Below are positions 1 through 6,503 of a stretch of DNA of 14,476 nucleotides, piece after piece. Position numbers and translations under genes: made by a program. Source of the stretch: Thioalkalivibrio sp. (GTDB lineage Bacteria; Pseudomonadota; Gammaproteobacteria; Ectothiorhodospirales; Ectothiorhodospiraceae); the NCBI GenBank assembly GCA_007136145.1, contig SLHN01000048.1, positions 1-14,476 of the forward strand. The letters run 5' to 3'. The notes beneath the pieces are model-generated. The model did no database searches. It had not been told where the DNA came from and saw only the letters and a list, made by a program, of their open reading frames with translations. The first letter of the stretch is position 1, and every line of letters starts with the position of its first letter.

Positions 1-72
1 CAGATCTACACTTCTGATACTCGGTTTAACCGCGTTCCACATGCGTGCGTCAACCATTTTGTTGAAGATTAG

Positions 73-960
73 TTACCCTTTTTTCCAACCCACCAACTGC
101 CTGAACTTCTCAAGCTCTTCCTCACTCATGAACACCGAGTGCTCGGGGCCCGGATAGGTGCGGGAGCGAACGTCGTCCATGTATCGAGTATACCCGTCCT
201 CGAGAATCGGGACCAGATCCGTGTAGATCTTGGAGTGCCGCGGCACGTGGGCCTCGTACAAATGGAACAAGTCGGAACCGATGATGTGCACACCGTCCGC
301 GCGGTTGCCCGCACCAAGGCTGATAACCGGCACTGGCAGGATTTCGGCAAGATATTCGCACACTTCAACGGTAGTCACTTCGCACATGATGGAGAAACAT
401 CCAGCATCGACCATCGCCAGCGCATCATCAATCAATTCCTTGGCGCGGTCAGCCGTCTTGCCCTGGGCGCGGAAACCGCCGAGCTGGGGCATGCGCATCG
501 GAGTAATTCCGATGTGACCCTGAACTGGTATGCCGGCCTTGACAATCGCTTCAATGTATTTTGCGTGATGCTGGTTTCCTTCACACTTCATGACTTCGGC
601 GCCGGCCCGCGCCACGAACTGCCCGGCGTTATCGACTGCCTGTTGGGTAGACAGGTGGAAGCTCATATAGGGCATGTCAACCATGCGAAGACCATACTTC
701 GACCCGCGGTATACCGCCTGGGCCATCATCATGACTTCTTCAAAACTCACGGAAGTCGTACTGTCGTGACCAAATAGCACCATGCCGCCAGTGTCACTGA
801 CACAGAGAATGTCGACGCCGACACGATCACAGACAATTGCGTTCTCGTAGTCGTACACGGCAATCTGTGTGATCTGCTCGCCTTTCTGCTTTTTTTCCAT
901 CAACTGCGGGATGGTTACTTTCTTGCGCTTTGCTGGCTGAGTGGACTGTTGATCGGACAT
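73..960 (-). CDS. PanB-like 3-methyl-2-oxobutanoate hydroxymethyltransferase paralog
   Basis: A 295-residue protein of the ketopantoate hydroxymethyltransferase family (PEP mutase/isocitrate lyase-type TIM barrel). The classical enzyme moves a hydroxymethyl group from 5,10-methylene-tetrahydrofolate to 2-ketoisovalerate in pantothenate synthesis. The expected active-site positions are present: metal-binding D56 (in SDTGGM), D95 (VDMPYM) and E127 (KCEGN), K125, H149 (GHIGIT) and the likely general base E194 (MCEV). It departs from the canonical enzyme in several ways: T57 replaces the usual Ser, the GAGN motif is followed by GSDLFHLYEAHVP instead of the usual HDxLG-type segment, there is a Lys-rich N-terminal extension of about 12 residues, and about 20 residues follow the PGPEHS motif where many PanBs end. 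The start is supported by GAGGAG nine bases upstream (970-975). No panC or panD lies nearby; a FolB-like gene lies upstream on the same strand. Family assignment is firm. True ketopantoate activity is uncertain, so no gene symbol is given. Confidence 0.85.
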   Translation of the reverse strand: MSDQQSTQPAKRKKVTIPQLMEKKQKGEQITQIAVYDYENAIVCDRVGVDILCVSDTGGMVLFGHDSTTSVSFEEVMMMAQAVYRGSKYGLRMVDMPYMSFHLSTQQAVDNAGQFVARAGAEVMKCEGNQHHAKYIEAIVKAGIPVQGHIGITPMRMPQLGGFRAQGKTADRAKELIDDALAMVDAGCFSIMCEVTTVEVCEYLAEILPVPVISLGAGNRADGVHIIGSDLFHLYEAHVPRHSKIYTDLVPILEDGYTRYMDDVRSRTYPGPEHSVFMSEEELEKFRQLVGWKKG

Positions 961-978
961 CTTGTTGTACTCCTCGTT

Positions 979-991
979 CTATAGTGAGTCG
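979..991 (-). promoter_or_regulatory. T7-promoter-like core upstream of the PanB-like gene
   Basis: On the minus strand this reads CGACTCACTATAG, identical to positions -12 to +1 of the T7 class III promoter, but the -17 to -13 bases differ (CACGC rather than TAATA). It sits immediately 5' of the GAGGAG ribosome-binding site of the PanB-like gene. TATAGA within it could equally serve as a bacterial -10 element, though no good -35 is visible at the right distance. A short dyad (GCGTG-AG-CACGC, 992-1003) abuts it. The match may be coincidental. Confidence 0.3.
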
Positions 992-1099
992 GCGTGAGCA
1001 CGCTATGCAGCGAATCTCGAACGCACTACTTGCAAGTCCTGCGCCACCCATGAGGGTCTCTTTTTTTCAAATACTTAGCATTCGAACGCCGCGAGACAT

Positions 1100-1132
1100 C
1101 CACCGCATGTTTCCCTGGGAAACATGCGGTGG
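1100..1132. terminator. Perfect 33-bp palindrome between the folB-like and panB-like genes
   Basis: A 16-bp perfect inverted repeat around a single central T: left arm 1100-1115, right arm 1117-1132, with CATGTTTCCCTGGGAAACATG at its heart (1107-1125 shown in part). On the minus strand it lies about 50 bases after the folB-like stop, so transcript termination, attenuation or 3'-end protection are all possible. No run of T follows it on either strand, so it is not a textbook intrinsic terminator. A dimeric-regulator binding site is the alternative. Confidence 0.5.
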
Positions 1133-1183
1133 ACCTGGCGAAACACATGCAAACCATCGGCTGCCGCCAACCACTGGATCCTT

Positions 1184-1543
1184 CTATCGATGCCATTGAT
1201 CGGAGATTTCCACGTAATCACACTTTGCATGGATTGGTGGCTTGATCTTGCGCAACCGCACTTCGAGATGGCTTACCTCGGGAAAGCAATTCATCAGATT
1301 CGTTCCGATTTTGGCGAGAAGTGTCTCAATCAAGCGCACGGGTTCACCCCTCATCACTTCCTCGACAATCTGGCTTGCGGGACCATAGTCGAGGGTGTCC
1401 TGAAGCCGGTCCGTGCGCCCCGCGAGCGCGAGATCCGTCCTGAAAAAAAGATCTATTTCAATGTCGTTTCCGATTTCCCGCTCGAAATCGAAATATCCAA
1501 CCCGGCTGCGGAAAGTCAGGTTCTTTACCACTAGCATTCCCAT
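1184..1543 (-). CDS. Dihydroneopterin aldolase family protein (FolB/FolX-like)
   Basis: A 119-residue protein of the FolB/FolX (T-fold) family. Members cleave or epimerise dihydroneopterin or related pterins in folate and other pterin pathways and form cytosolic octamers. Family landmarks are visible: the GYFDFE motif with E21 matching the conserved Glu of FolB, Y53 in LDYGPAS, E73 in LIETLL (the pterin-anchoring Glu position), and K101 in KIKPP (the catalytic Lys position). Length matches FolB (about 120). ATG at 1543 is chosen because GGAG stands eight bases upstream; an in-frame GTG at 1546 is also possible. No folK, folP or folE is adjacent. The next gene downstream on the same strand is a PanB-like enzyme, separated by 223 bases containing a large palindrome. 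Whether it acts as aldolase, epimerase or on another pterin cannot be told from sequence. Confidence 0.8.
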   Translation of the reverse strand: MGMLVVKNLTFRSRVGYFDFEREIGNDIEIDLFFRTDLALAGRTDRLQDTLDYGPASQIVEEVMRGEPVRLIETLLAKIGTNLMNCFPEVSHLEVRLRKIKPPIHAKCDYVEISDQWHR

Positions 1544-1546
1544 CAC

Positions 1547-2266
1547 TTATTCTCCACATTCTCACTCGGTAATTTTCTCGCGGCATTCGCTCGGCGATTT
1601 CATACGCTTCACCGCACCCTATCCAGCCGGCGTTTCCCGATAACAATCGTTTAAAATGGTTAGACCAGACTGTTTTCCGCCTATTTTCGCCGCATTGTTC
1701 CACAATATTTACGCGCCCGTCCTGGTGGGCCGAAACCAACATATGGGCCTCAACGGACGTCGCGAAGGGTGCCGATTGAACCGTCATCGCCGGGGACCCA
1801 ACCCTGGGCTGGTCAATGGCCTTCACCGGGGAATATTCTCGGTGTTTCCCGCATTTGCCCCGTGCCGTCCTAGCAATAACCAGGCCTATTGCTCAACGCA
1901 TACCTGGATCGAGCCCTCGGAAAGCCGGATGGGACCGGCGCATGGGGCTGTATCCGTAGGCTCGCTGGCGTGGGTTCAAGTGATTTTTGCGGCCCGGGGC
2001 TGCGGTTGATGGTAACGGGCAACCGAGGAATTCTTGCAACACAGGGTGTGTGCCCGCATCGAATCGGGCGATAGGTGCTGGGTCAGGCGCGGGCTGGAGC
2101 CGTGGCGATTGCCTGCTTTAGCCCCTCGGTAGTCAGGGCCACCTTCACGCACTTCCGTGAGGCAATGGCACTGCCACGAGACTGTTGGATGTGGTGGCCT
2201 AGGCCTTGCGGTAGGGCTTCACGAATGCCCGGACAGGATATCCATGAAGAAACCGGCCTCCGGCCG
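1547..2266. other. Gene-free stretch between the folB-like and pfpI-like genes
   Basis: About 720 bases with no ORF of recognisable family on either strand. It should hold the folB-like promoter, but no strong -35/-10 pair stands out. A 13-codon minus-strand ORF (1603-1562, MKSPSECREKITE) ends shortly before the folB-like start. A minus-strand reading frame ending at 2083 has a tail (KCVKVALTTEGLKQA) that loosely recalls the wing of MarR regulators; it lacks a credible N-terminal half and may be a remnant or chance. A GC-rich hairpin (2254-2266) directly follows the pfpI-like stop. Confidence 0.5.
2254..2266 (-). terminator. Weak terminator-like hairpin after the pfpI-like gene
   Basis: On the minus strand CGGCC-GGA-GGCCG begins immediately after the TAA stop and is followed by GTTTCTTC, a partly T-rich tail. 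The five-pair stem is short but GC-only. A competing GGCC-ATAAC-GGCC pairing overlaps the stop codon. Confidence 0.3.
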
Positions 2267-2878
2267 TTATGGCCTGGAGTCAGGGTAAGCGTACTCCATA
2301 TGCCGAGCGGTGCAGCGTGCAACGTCCTCGCCAAAATAGGAGGCAACCACCCCTAACGCCATGTCTATACCGGTGGATATCCCGGCGGAGGTGTAAACGT
2401 GGCCGTCCTGAACGAAGCGCTTGCCCTCTTCAACCTGCACGGCAGGAAACGAGTCGCGCATCCAATCGACAGAGTGCCTGTGGATTGTGGCTCGCCGCCC
2501 ATCCAGCAGGCCCGCGAATCCCAGCAGCATGGATCCCGTGCATACGGACGTCAGCCGCGCTGTTTCCGCGCCGCGCTCGCGCAGCCAGTCCAGAAGGACG
2601 GTGTTCTCGACTTCCCGACGAGTACCCCGCCCCCCGGGCACCACCAGAACGTCGAGCCTCGGACAATCCTGAAAGGTATGGTGCGGCAATACGGCAAGGC
2701 CACCACTCGCGATGCACGGCCCCGGCTTCTGCGCCACGAGCAGAACCTCGAAAGGCGACTCCTCCTGCCAGCGATTGGCCTCGTTGATCCTGGTAGCCGA
2801 AAAGACCTCGAAAGGTCCACAGAAATCCAGCACCTCGATATCGTCAAAAACAAGGATACCAACCCGCTTGCGATCCAT
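2267..2878 (-). CDS. DJ-1/PfpI family protein, isonitrile hydratase (InhA)-like
   Basis: A 203-residue single-domain class I glutamine amidotransferase-like protein, the same fold as the N-terminal half of GlxA/FtrA-type AraC regulators but without the helix-turn-helix part. It opens with VGILVFDDIEVLDFCGPFEV, the typical first strand with an acidic patch, has VVPGGRGTR at 79-87, and carries the nucleophile elbow SVCTGS with Cys113, followed by GLLDGRRATIH. This matches the subgroup including Pseudomonas isonitrile hydratase (about 225 residues) and many uncharacterised cysteine hydrolases. GGAGAGG lies just upstream of the ATG. It is divergent from the universal stress gene with 349 bases between. 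Substrate is unknown; a stress-related role is only suggested by the neighbour. Confidence 0.88.
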   Translation of the reverse strand: MDRKRVGILVFDDIEVLDFCGPFEVFSATRINEANRWQEESPFEVLLVAQKPGPCIASGGLAVLPHHTFQDCPRLDVLVVPGGRGTRREVENTVLLDWLRERGAETARLTSVCTGSMLLGFAGLLDGRRATIHRHSVDWMRDSFPAVQVEEGKRFVQDGHVYTSAGISTGIDMALGVVASYFGEDVARCTARHMEYAYPDSRP

Positions 2879-3065
2879 CCGCGCCTCTCCCCGGGAAAGT
2901 TACGCCTGAAATTTCTACGGCACCGGCCCTGCTCGCGCGATTTCCCATGGAAACATCAAGTCATTGCAGGGTTCGCTCTGGAACTGGACGCCACCGCGTC
3001 GTCAAACGACCTGCGGGGCCATGGGGTAGACGGGAAAAGCCGATGCATCGATCGTGAGCCAGAGA

Positions 3066-3094
3066 TTGACTCGCGGACTTCTCTGGACTATGAC
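3066..3094 (+). promoter_or_regulatory. Predicted sigma70 promoter for the universal stress gene
   Basis: TTGACT (3066-3071) is followed after exactly 17 bases by TATGAC (3089-3094). Matches to consensus are 5/6 and 4/6 with optimal spacing. A start near 3101 would give a leader of roughly 127 bases to the ATG at 3228. Found by eye only. Confidence 0.45.
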
Positions 3095-3227
3095 CATGGG
3101 TACAGCCAGCGGCCCATGCGATAGGTTCAGTGTCCATGGAGCCCAATCGGACCTGCCGGAGAAAGGCCGGCACGCACAGGGACGCCGCGCGAGCTGGTTC
3201 GACGATTTTCCTGTCAGGAGGTGTTTG

Positions 3228-3725
3228 ATGTTCACGAAGATTCTTCTACCCACGGACGGCTCGGACGCGGCGGAGCAGGCCGCACGGCAAGGAGTCGAGC
3301 TTGCGAAATCCGTTGGTGCGCAAGTGATCGGTGTATGCATATTGGCCGAAAGTCATTCCGAGCGCGGCCACCAGGAGCTCGCGCGCTCGACCGCCAGCGG
3401 ATACACGGTCAGTGGAGAGCCTTCGCCGCAACCCCCACCCTTGGCGGAAAACGCCGACGAGGACAACGATCGTGCGGCTGCCATATCGGAACGTTACCTG
3501 GCGGGTATCCGTTCGGCCGCGGAGGATGCCGGTGTGCAGTGCCGGTGTGTTTACAGAATCAGCGATGACGTCGCCGAGGCACTGGTGAACATCGCCAACG
3601 AGCAGAGGTGCGACCTTATCATCATGGCCTCACATGGTCTGGGCGGTTTCAAGCGACTGGTAGTCGGCAGTCAAACCTACAAGGTTCTTACCCATTCCTC
3701 GGTTCCGGTTTTGGTATGGCGATGA
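3228..3725 (+). CDS. Universal stress protein (UspA family)
   Basis: A 165-residue cytosolic Usp-domain protein, the family of nucleotide-binding stress proteins. It begins MFTKILLPTDGSDAAE, with the conserved Asp10. Near the end, ASHG (134-137) plus nine residues plus GS (147-148) matches the ATP-binding pattern G-x2-G-x9-G-S/T with Ala in place of the first Gly. It closes with SVPVLVWR, the usual last strand. A stretch of about 40 residues (about 41-80), rich in Ser, Pro, Glu and Asp, lengthens the loop after the second strand. The frame is open further upstream, but ATG 3228 is chosen because AGGAGGTG (3216-3223) sits right before it and homology begins there. It is convergent with the Sel1-repeat gene. 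Confidence 0.93.
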   Translation: MFTKILLPTDGSDAAEQAARQGVELAKSVGAQVIGVCILAESHSERGHQELARSTASGYTVSGEPSPQPPPLAENADEDNDRAAAISERYLAGIRSAAEDAGVQCRCVYRISDDVAEALVNIANEQRCDLIIMASHGLGGFKRLVVGSQTYKVLTHSSVPVLVWR

Positions 3726-3778
3726 CGCTCCGGCAGCACCGGCGTCGATCGGAGAGGTCCCCGCCACGGTGATCGCCC

Positions 3779-3815
3779 AACAAGTTGTGTTTCCCAACGA
3801 AACACAACTTGTTTT
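3779..3815. terminator. Bidirectional terminator hairpin between usp and the Sel1 gene
   Basis: Perfect 15-bp stem (3779-3793 with 3799-3813) around the five-base loop CCAAC. It is followed on the plus strand by a short T run and preceded by only AA on the minus-oriented exit. It stands between two convergent genes, 54 bases after the usp stop, where a shared terminator is expected. Confidence 0.75.
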
Positions 3816-3909
3816 CCAATCGAAACAGCGACCCACCGAATTTTCCACGTATCGATCATCCGCCAGCCTCTGTTCAACCACGGGCGGACGACCGGAAGCC
3901 GGAGCCCGG

Positions 3910-4803
3910 TCAATCGTCAGCAAGCCCCGCTTGACGCCGGCGCTCCTGATAGAGCCACTCCGACGAACGACGACGCGCTTCCGCGATCTGGGAAGCATCC
4001 AACTCCGATTCCAACTGGAGTCGGAGCTGATTTCCGAGCGCATCACCCTCGGCGGCCGCGAGATTGAACCACGTCAGAGCCTCGACAGGATCCGATTCAA
4101 CCCCTATGCCACGGAGATACATCACCCCCAGCCAACCCTGCATCTCCCGATTCCCGCTGTCCGCGCCCACACGGGCATACCGGTAGGCTTCCCCGGCGTC
4201 CGCATCGAAAGAGCCAACACCTTCCATGAATATTCTGGCCAGGTAGAAGCTGGCCAGCAAGGGCTCGTCATCGAGCGCAAGATCCAGCAGTTCCCGCGCT
4301 TCGATGATCCGTTCCGGATCCCCGCCACTCCGGACATCGTCGATCAGCACTGAAGCCAATGGGATTCGGGCTGCCTGATCGCCTGCATTCAGGGACCGCC
4401 GGAACCATTTCTCGGCCAAGGAAGGATTCGGTTCGACGAGATCCTCCTGGAGATAAATCCAGCCGAGGTGTACCGCATACTCCGAACCACCCGATTCGAC
4501 CGCCCGGGTGTACCAATGGATCGCTTGATCCCCATCCTTTTCGACACCGAAGCCCTTGGTATAAAGCCACGCGAGCGAAGCCATGGCCTCGAATGATCCG
4601 GCGTCCGCGGCTCCGGTCAGCCACAACCGGATCTGCTGGCCATCGGGTATATCCGCCTCCATGTGCAGGCGCGCGTTCCGCTCCATCTCCTCGACCGAGA
4701 GACCGGCGGCATTGTCGGACCATTGGGGCAGTTCGCTGGCAAGGACCGGAAACCAAACCACCAAAAGGATAAGGAGGGGTAAAACGCGCGTTAAGGGATA
4801 CAT
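3910..4803 (-). CDS. Secreted Sel1-like (TPR-type) repeat protein
   Basis: A 297-residue protein with an N-terminal signal peptide: a hydrophobic stretch at about 7-20 and a likely signal peptidase I site after VLA (residue 23), hence probably periplasmic. No lipobox Cys is present. Sel1 repeats follow, about 36 residues each, at roughly 71-106 (AMASLAWLYTKGFGVEKD), 107-143, 184-217 and 219-253 (MQGWLGVMYLRGIGVESD), with a more degenerate unit between 144 and 180. The Arg/Glu-rich C-terminal helix (SELDASQIAEARRRSSEW) is the usual Sel1 cap. Such proteins mediate protein-protein contacts; no partner is evident here. The start has GAGG five bases upstream. A rho-independent terminator lies 54-94 bases upstream on the same strand, so its promoter must be very close or the hairpin is an attenuator. 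Confidence 0.9.
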   Translation of the reverse strand: MYPLTRVLPLLILLVVWFPVLASELPQWSDNAAGLSVEEMERNARLHMEADIPDGQQIRLWLTGAADAGSFEAMASLAWLYTKGFGVEKDGDQAIHWYTRAVESGGSEYAVHLGWIYLQEDLVEPNPSLAEKWFRRSLNAGDQAARIPLASVLIDDVRSGGDPERIIEARELLDLALDDEPLLASFYLARIFMEGVGSFDADAGEAYRYARVGADSGNREMQGWLGVMYLRGIGVESDPVEALTWFNLAAAEGDALGNQLRLQLESELDASQIAEARRRSSEWLYQERRRQAGLADD

Positions 4804-4856
4804 GAGAGCCTCGATTCAACAATAACCGTGCAGTAACCAGAAAGGGCACCCTGGAC

Positions 4857-4897
4857 AAAAAAACGTTTCCTGATCAATGCCATATGAACAAGAAACG
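4857..4897 (-). terminator. Rho-independent terminator upstream of the Sel1 gene
   Basis: On the minus strand the arms CGTTTCTTG and CAGGAAACG form a nine-pair stem (one G-U pair, 16-base loop), followed at once by seven T. The orientation is set by the T run and by the wobble, which becomes a C/A mismatch on the plus strand. It would end a minus-strand transcript entering from 4900 and beyond, or act as an attenuator in the Sel1 leader. Confidence 0.65.
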
Positions 4898-5301
4898 GAG
4901 CAAACCGCCCCCTCTCGGCGACACCCTAGAACTTTTGATGACACGGCGCAACGAGCTGGAGAATAGGTCGCCACCGTGTTTGCGCTTCCGCGAGCAGCGC
5001 CTCGGTGCGCCTCTGGCAGCCGAAGGGCGACAGGTTGTAACCATCGACCACCCCGGTCGCCCTCAGTTCCTTCTCCCGTACCTCCGCGCGATACCGGGTC
5101 GTCACCGAACCGGTATCGCCTGCTTCTGGCCCGTTTTTTGCTGCAACACCGGTTGTGCACAATGGCGCCTGCGTCGGCCGAAGACAATGCGCCGGATAAC
5201 CCTCTGACCCGGAATCCGCGCAGAACATCGCATTCTTCCAGGAGCGCCAGGCCGACCGCCGAGCAGGTTCAGCGACCGCTTGTCGGAGGCTTTGCAAGCG
5301 T
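4898..5301. other. Gene-poor stretch upstream of frmA, possible gene remnant
   Basis: No recognised gene. The best reading is a minus-strand frame (stop at 4926, open to 5297 only from a TTG) whose last 55 residues look protein-like (RYRAEVREKELRATG, TEALLAEAQTRWRPI). It is followed 29 bases later by the intrinsic terminator at 4857-4897, which is what a genuine 3' end would look like. I do not recognise a family and see no good start codon or ribosome-binding site, so a decayed gene is as likely as a small real one. No FrmR- or LysR-type regulator gene is seen beside frmA. Confidence 0.3.
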
Positions 5302-5330
5302 TGTTACAATGCGCATGATGCGGTACCGCA
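5302..5330 (+). promoter_or_regulatory. Likely frmA promoter with overlapping palindromic operator
   Basis: TGTTACAAT (5302-5310) is an extended -10 element (TGn plus TACAAT). The -35 match is poor (TTGTCG at 5280-5285, spacing 19), as often found with extended -10 promoters. A start near 5317 would fall at the edge of a perfect 12-bp palindrome, TGCGGTACCGCA (5319-5330), a good position for a repressor. The leader to the ATG would be about 70 bases. Confidence 0.4.
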
Positions 5331-5386
5331 CGCGCACCGATGCACATGTAGATCTTTTACGTCCACACCATAAACAAGGAAATGTC

Positions 5387-6496
5387 ATGAAATCTCGAGC
5401 CGCTGTTGCCTGGCAGCCGAAAGCACCATTATCGATTGAGGAAGTGGAGGTCGAAGGACCCCGTGAGGGCGAGGTATTGCTGCAGGTCGTCGCCACCGGT
5501 GTTTGCCACACTGACGCCTTTACGCTCTCTGGTGATGATCCGGAAGGTGCTTTTCCGTGCATCCTCGGACACGAAGGGGGCTGTGTCGTCGTGGAGTGTG
5601 GACCCGGCGTGAAAACACTGAAGCCGGGCGACCATGTGATTCCGCTCTACATCCCCGAGTGCGGGCACTGTGAATACTGCGAATCGCCGAAGACCAATCT
5701 GTGTCAGTCGATTGCAGGAACCGTCTGGACCGGCTACATGCCCGATGGCACACGCCGATTCTCGAAAAATGGCGACGCGATCTTCCATTACATGGGCTGC
5801 TCGACGTTTTCCGAGTACACCGTCGTCCCCGAGATCGCGCTTGCCAAGATCAACCCCGCTGCACCGCTGGACAAGGTCTGCCTTCTGGGATGCGGCGTAA
5901 CCACGGGCATCGGCGCAGTCTTGAACACCGCCAAGGTCGAGCCGGGATCCACGGTCGCCGTGTTCGGCCTCGGAGGCATTGGTCTGTCCTGCATCCAGGG
6001 CGCGGTGATGGCCAAGGCCAGCCGCATTCTGGCCATAGACCTGAACCCCGCCAAATTCGAGATGGCCAGGGCGCTGGGCGCGACCGACTTCGTGAATCCG
6101 AAGGAGATCAACGGCTCTCTCGCCGAATACATCCGGGACCTCACCAACGGGGGCGTGGACTACTCCTTCGAGTGCATTGGCAACGTCAATGTGATGCGCG
6201 AGGCCCTTGAGTGCACTCATATGGGCTGGGGAGTCTCCACAGTCATCGGCGTGGCAGGCGCGGGGCAGGAAATTTCCACCCGGCCCTTCAACCTGGTGGT
6301 GGGACGCACCTGGAAGGGCACCGCGTTCGGCGGAGTCAAGGGCCGCACCCAGTTGCCGGGTTACGTCGACGACTACATGGCGGGCAAGATCGTTCTCGAC
6401 GAATTGGTGACCCACACCATGCCGCTTGAGGACATCAATAAGGCCTTCGACCTGATGCATGAAGGCAAGAGCATTCGCTCCGTTATCCTTTTCTGA
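5387..6496 (+). CDS. frmA: Class III alcohol dehydrogenase / S-(hydroxymethyl)glutathione dehydrogenase
   Basis: A 369-residue cytosolic zinc enzyme that oxidises the formaldehyde-glutathione adduct with NAD+ to S-formylglutathione; the family also reduces S-nitrosoglutathione. Catalytic zinc ligands are C40, H62 and C169 (LLGCGVTTG); structural zinc ligands are C92, C95, C98 and C106. The Rossmann motif GLGGIG is at 194-199, and D218 ends the second strand, indicating NAD preference. Length and colinearity match E. coli FrmA (369), including FECIGNVNVMR and the C-terminal HEGKSIR. The loop after C106 reads SIAGTVWTGYMPDGT instead of the usual VR.TQGKGLMPDGT type, so the family's glutathione-binding Arg is replaced by A110. 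ATG 5387 follows AAGGAA; the frame is open upstream but without homology. It overlaps no gene and is seven bases ahead of frmB, so the two form an operon. Confidence 0.95.
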   Translation: MKSRAAVAWQPKAPLSIEEVEVEGPREGEVLLQVVATGVCHTDAFTLSGDDPEGAFPCILGHEGGCVVVECGPGVKTLKPGDHVIPLYIPECGHCEYCESPKTNLCQSIAGTVWTGYMPDGTRRFSKNGDAIFHYMGCSTFSEYTVVPEIALAKINPAAPLDKVCLLGCGVTTGIGAVLNTAKVEPGSTVAVFGLGGIGLSCIQGAVMAKASRILAIDLNPAKFEMARALGATDFVNPKEINGSLAEYIRDLTNGGVDYSFECIGNVNVMREALECTHMGWGVSTVIGVAGAGQEISTRPFNLVVGRTWKGTAFGGVKGRTQLPGYVDDYMAGKIVLDELVTHTMPLEDINKAFDLMHEGKSIRSVILF

Positions 6497-6503
6497 GGCG
6501 TCG

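Noticed and set aside
139..777. 212-codon open frame on the plus strand
   Set aside because: It is antisense to the PanB-like gene, whose active-site residues are all recognisable.
4976..5386. In-frame N-terminal extension of frmA (about 137 residues)
   Set aside because: Homology to class III ADH begins exactly at ATG 5387, which has its own ribosome-binding site and a promoter-like element downstream of the extension's start.
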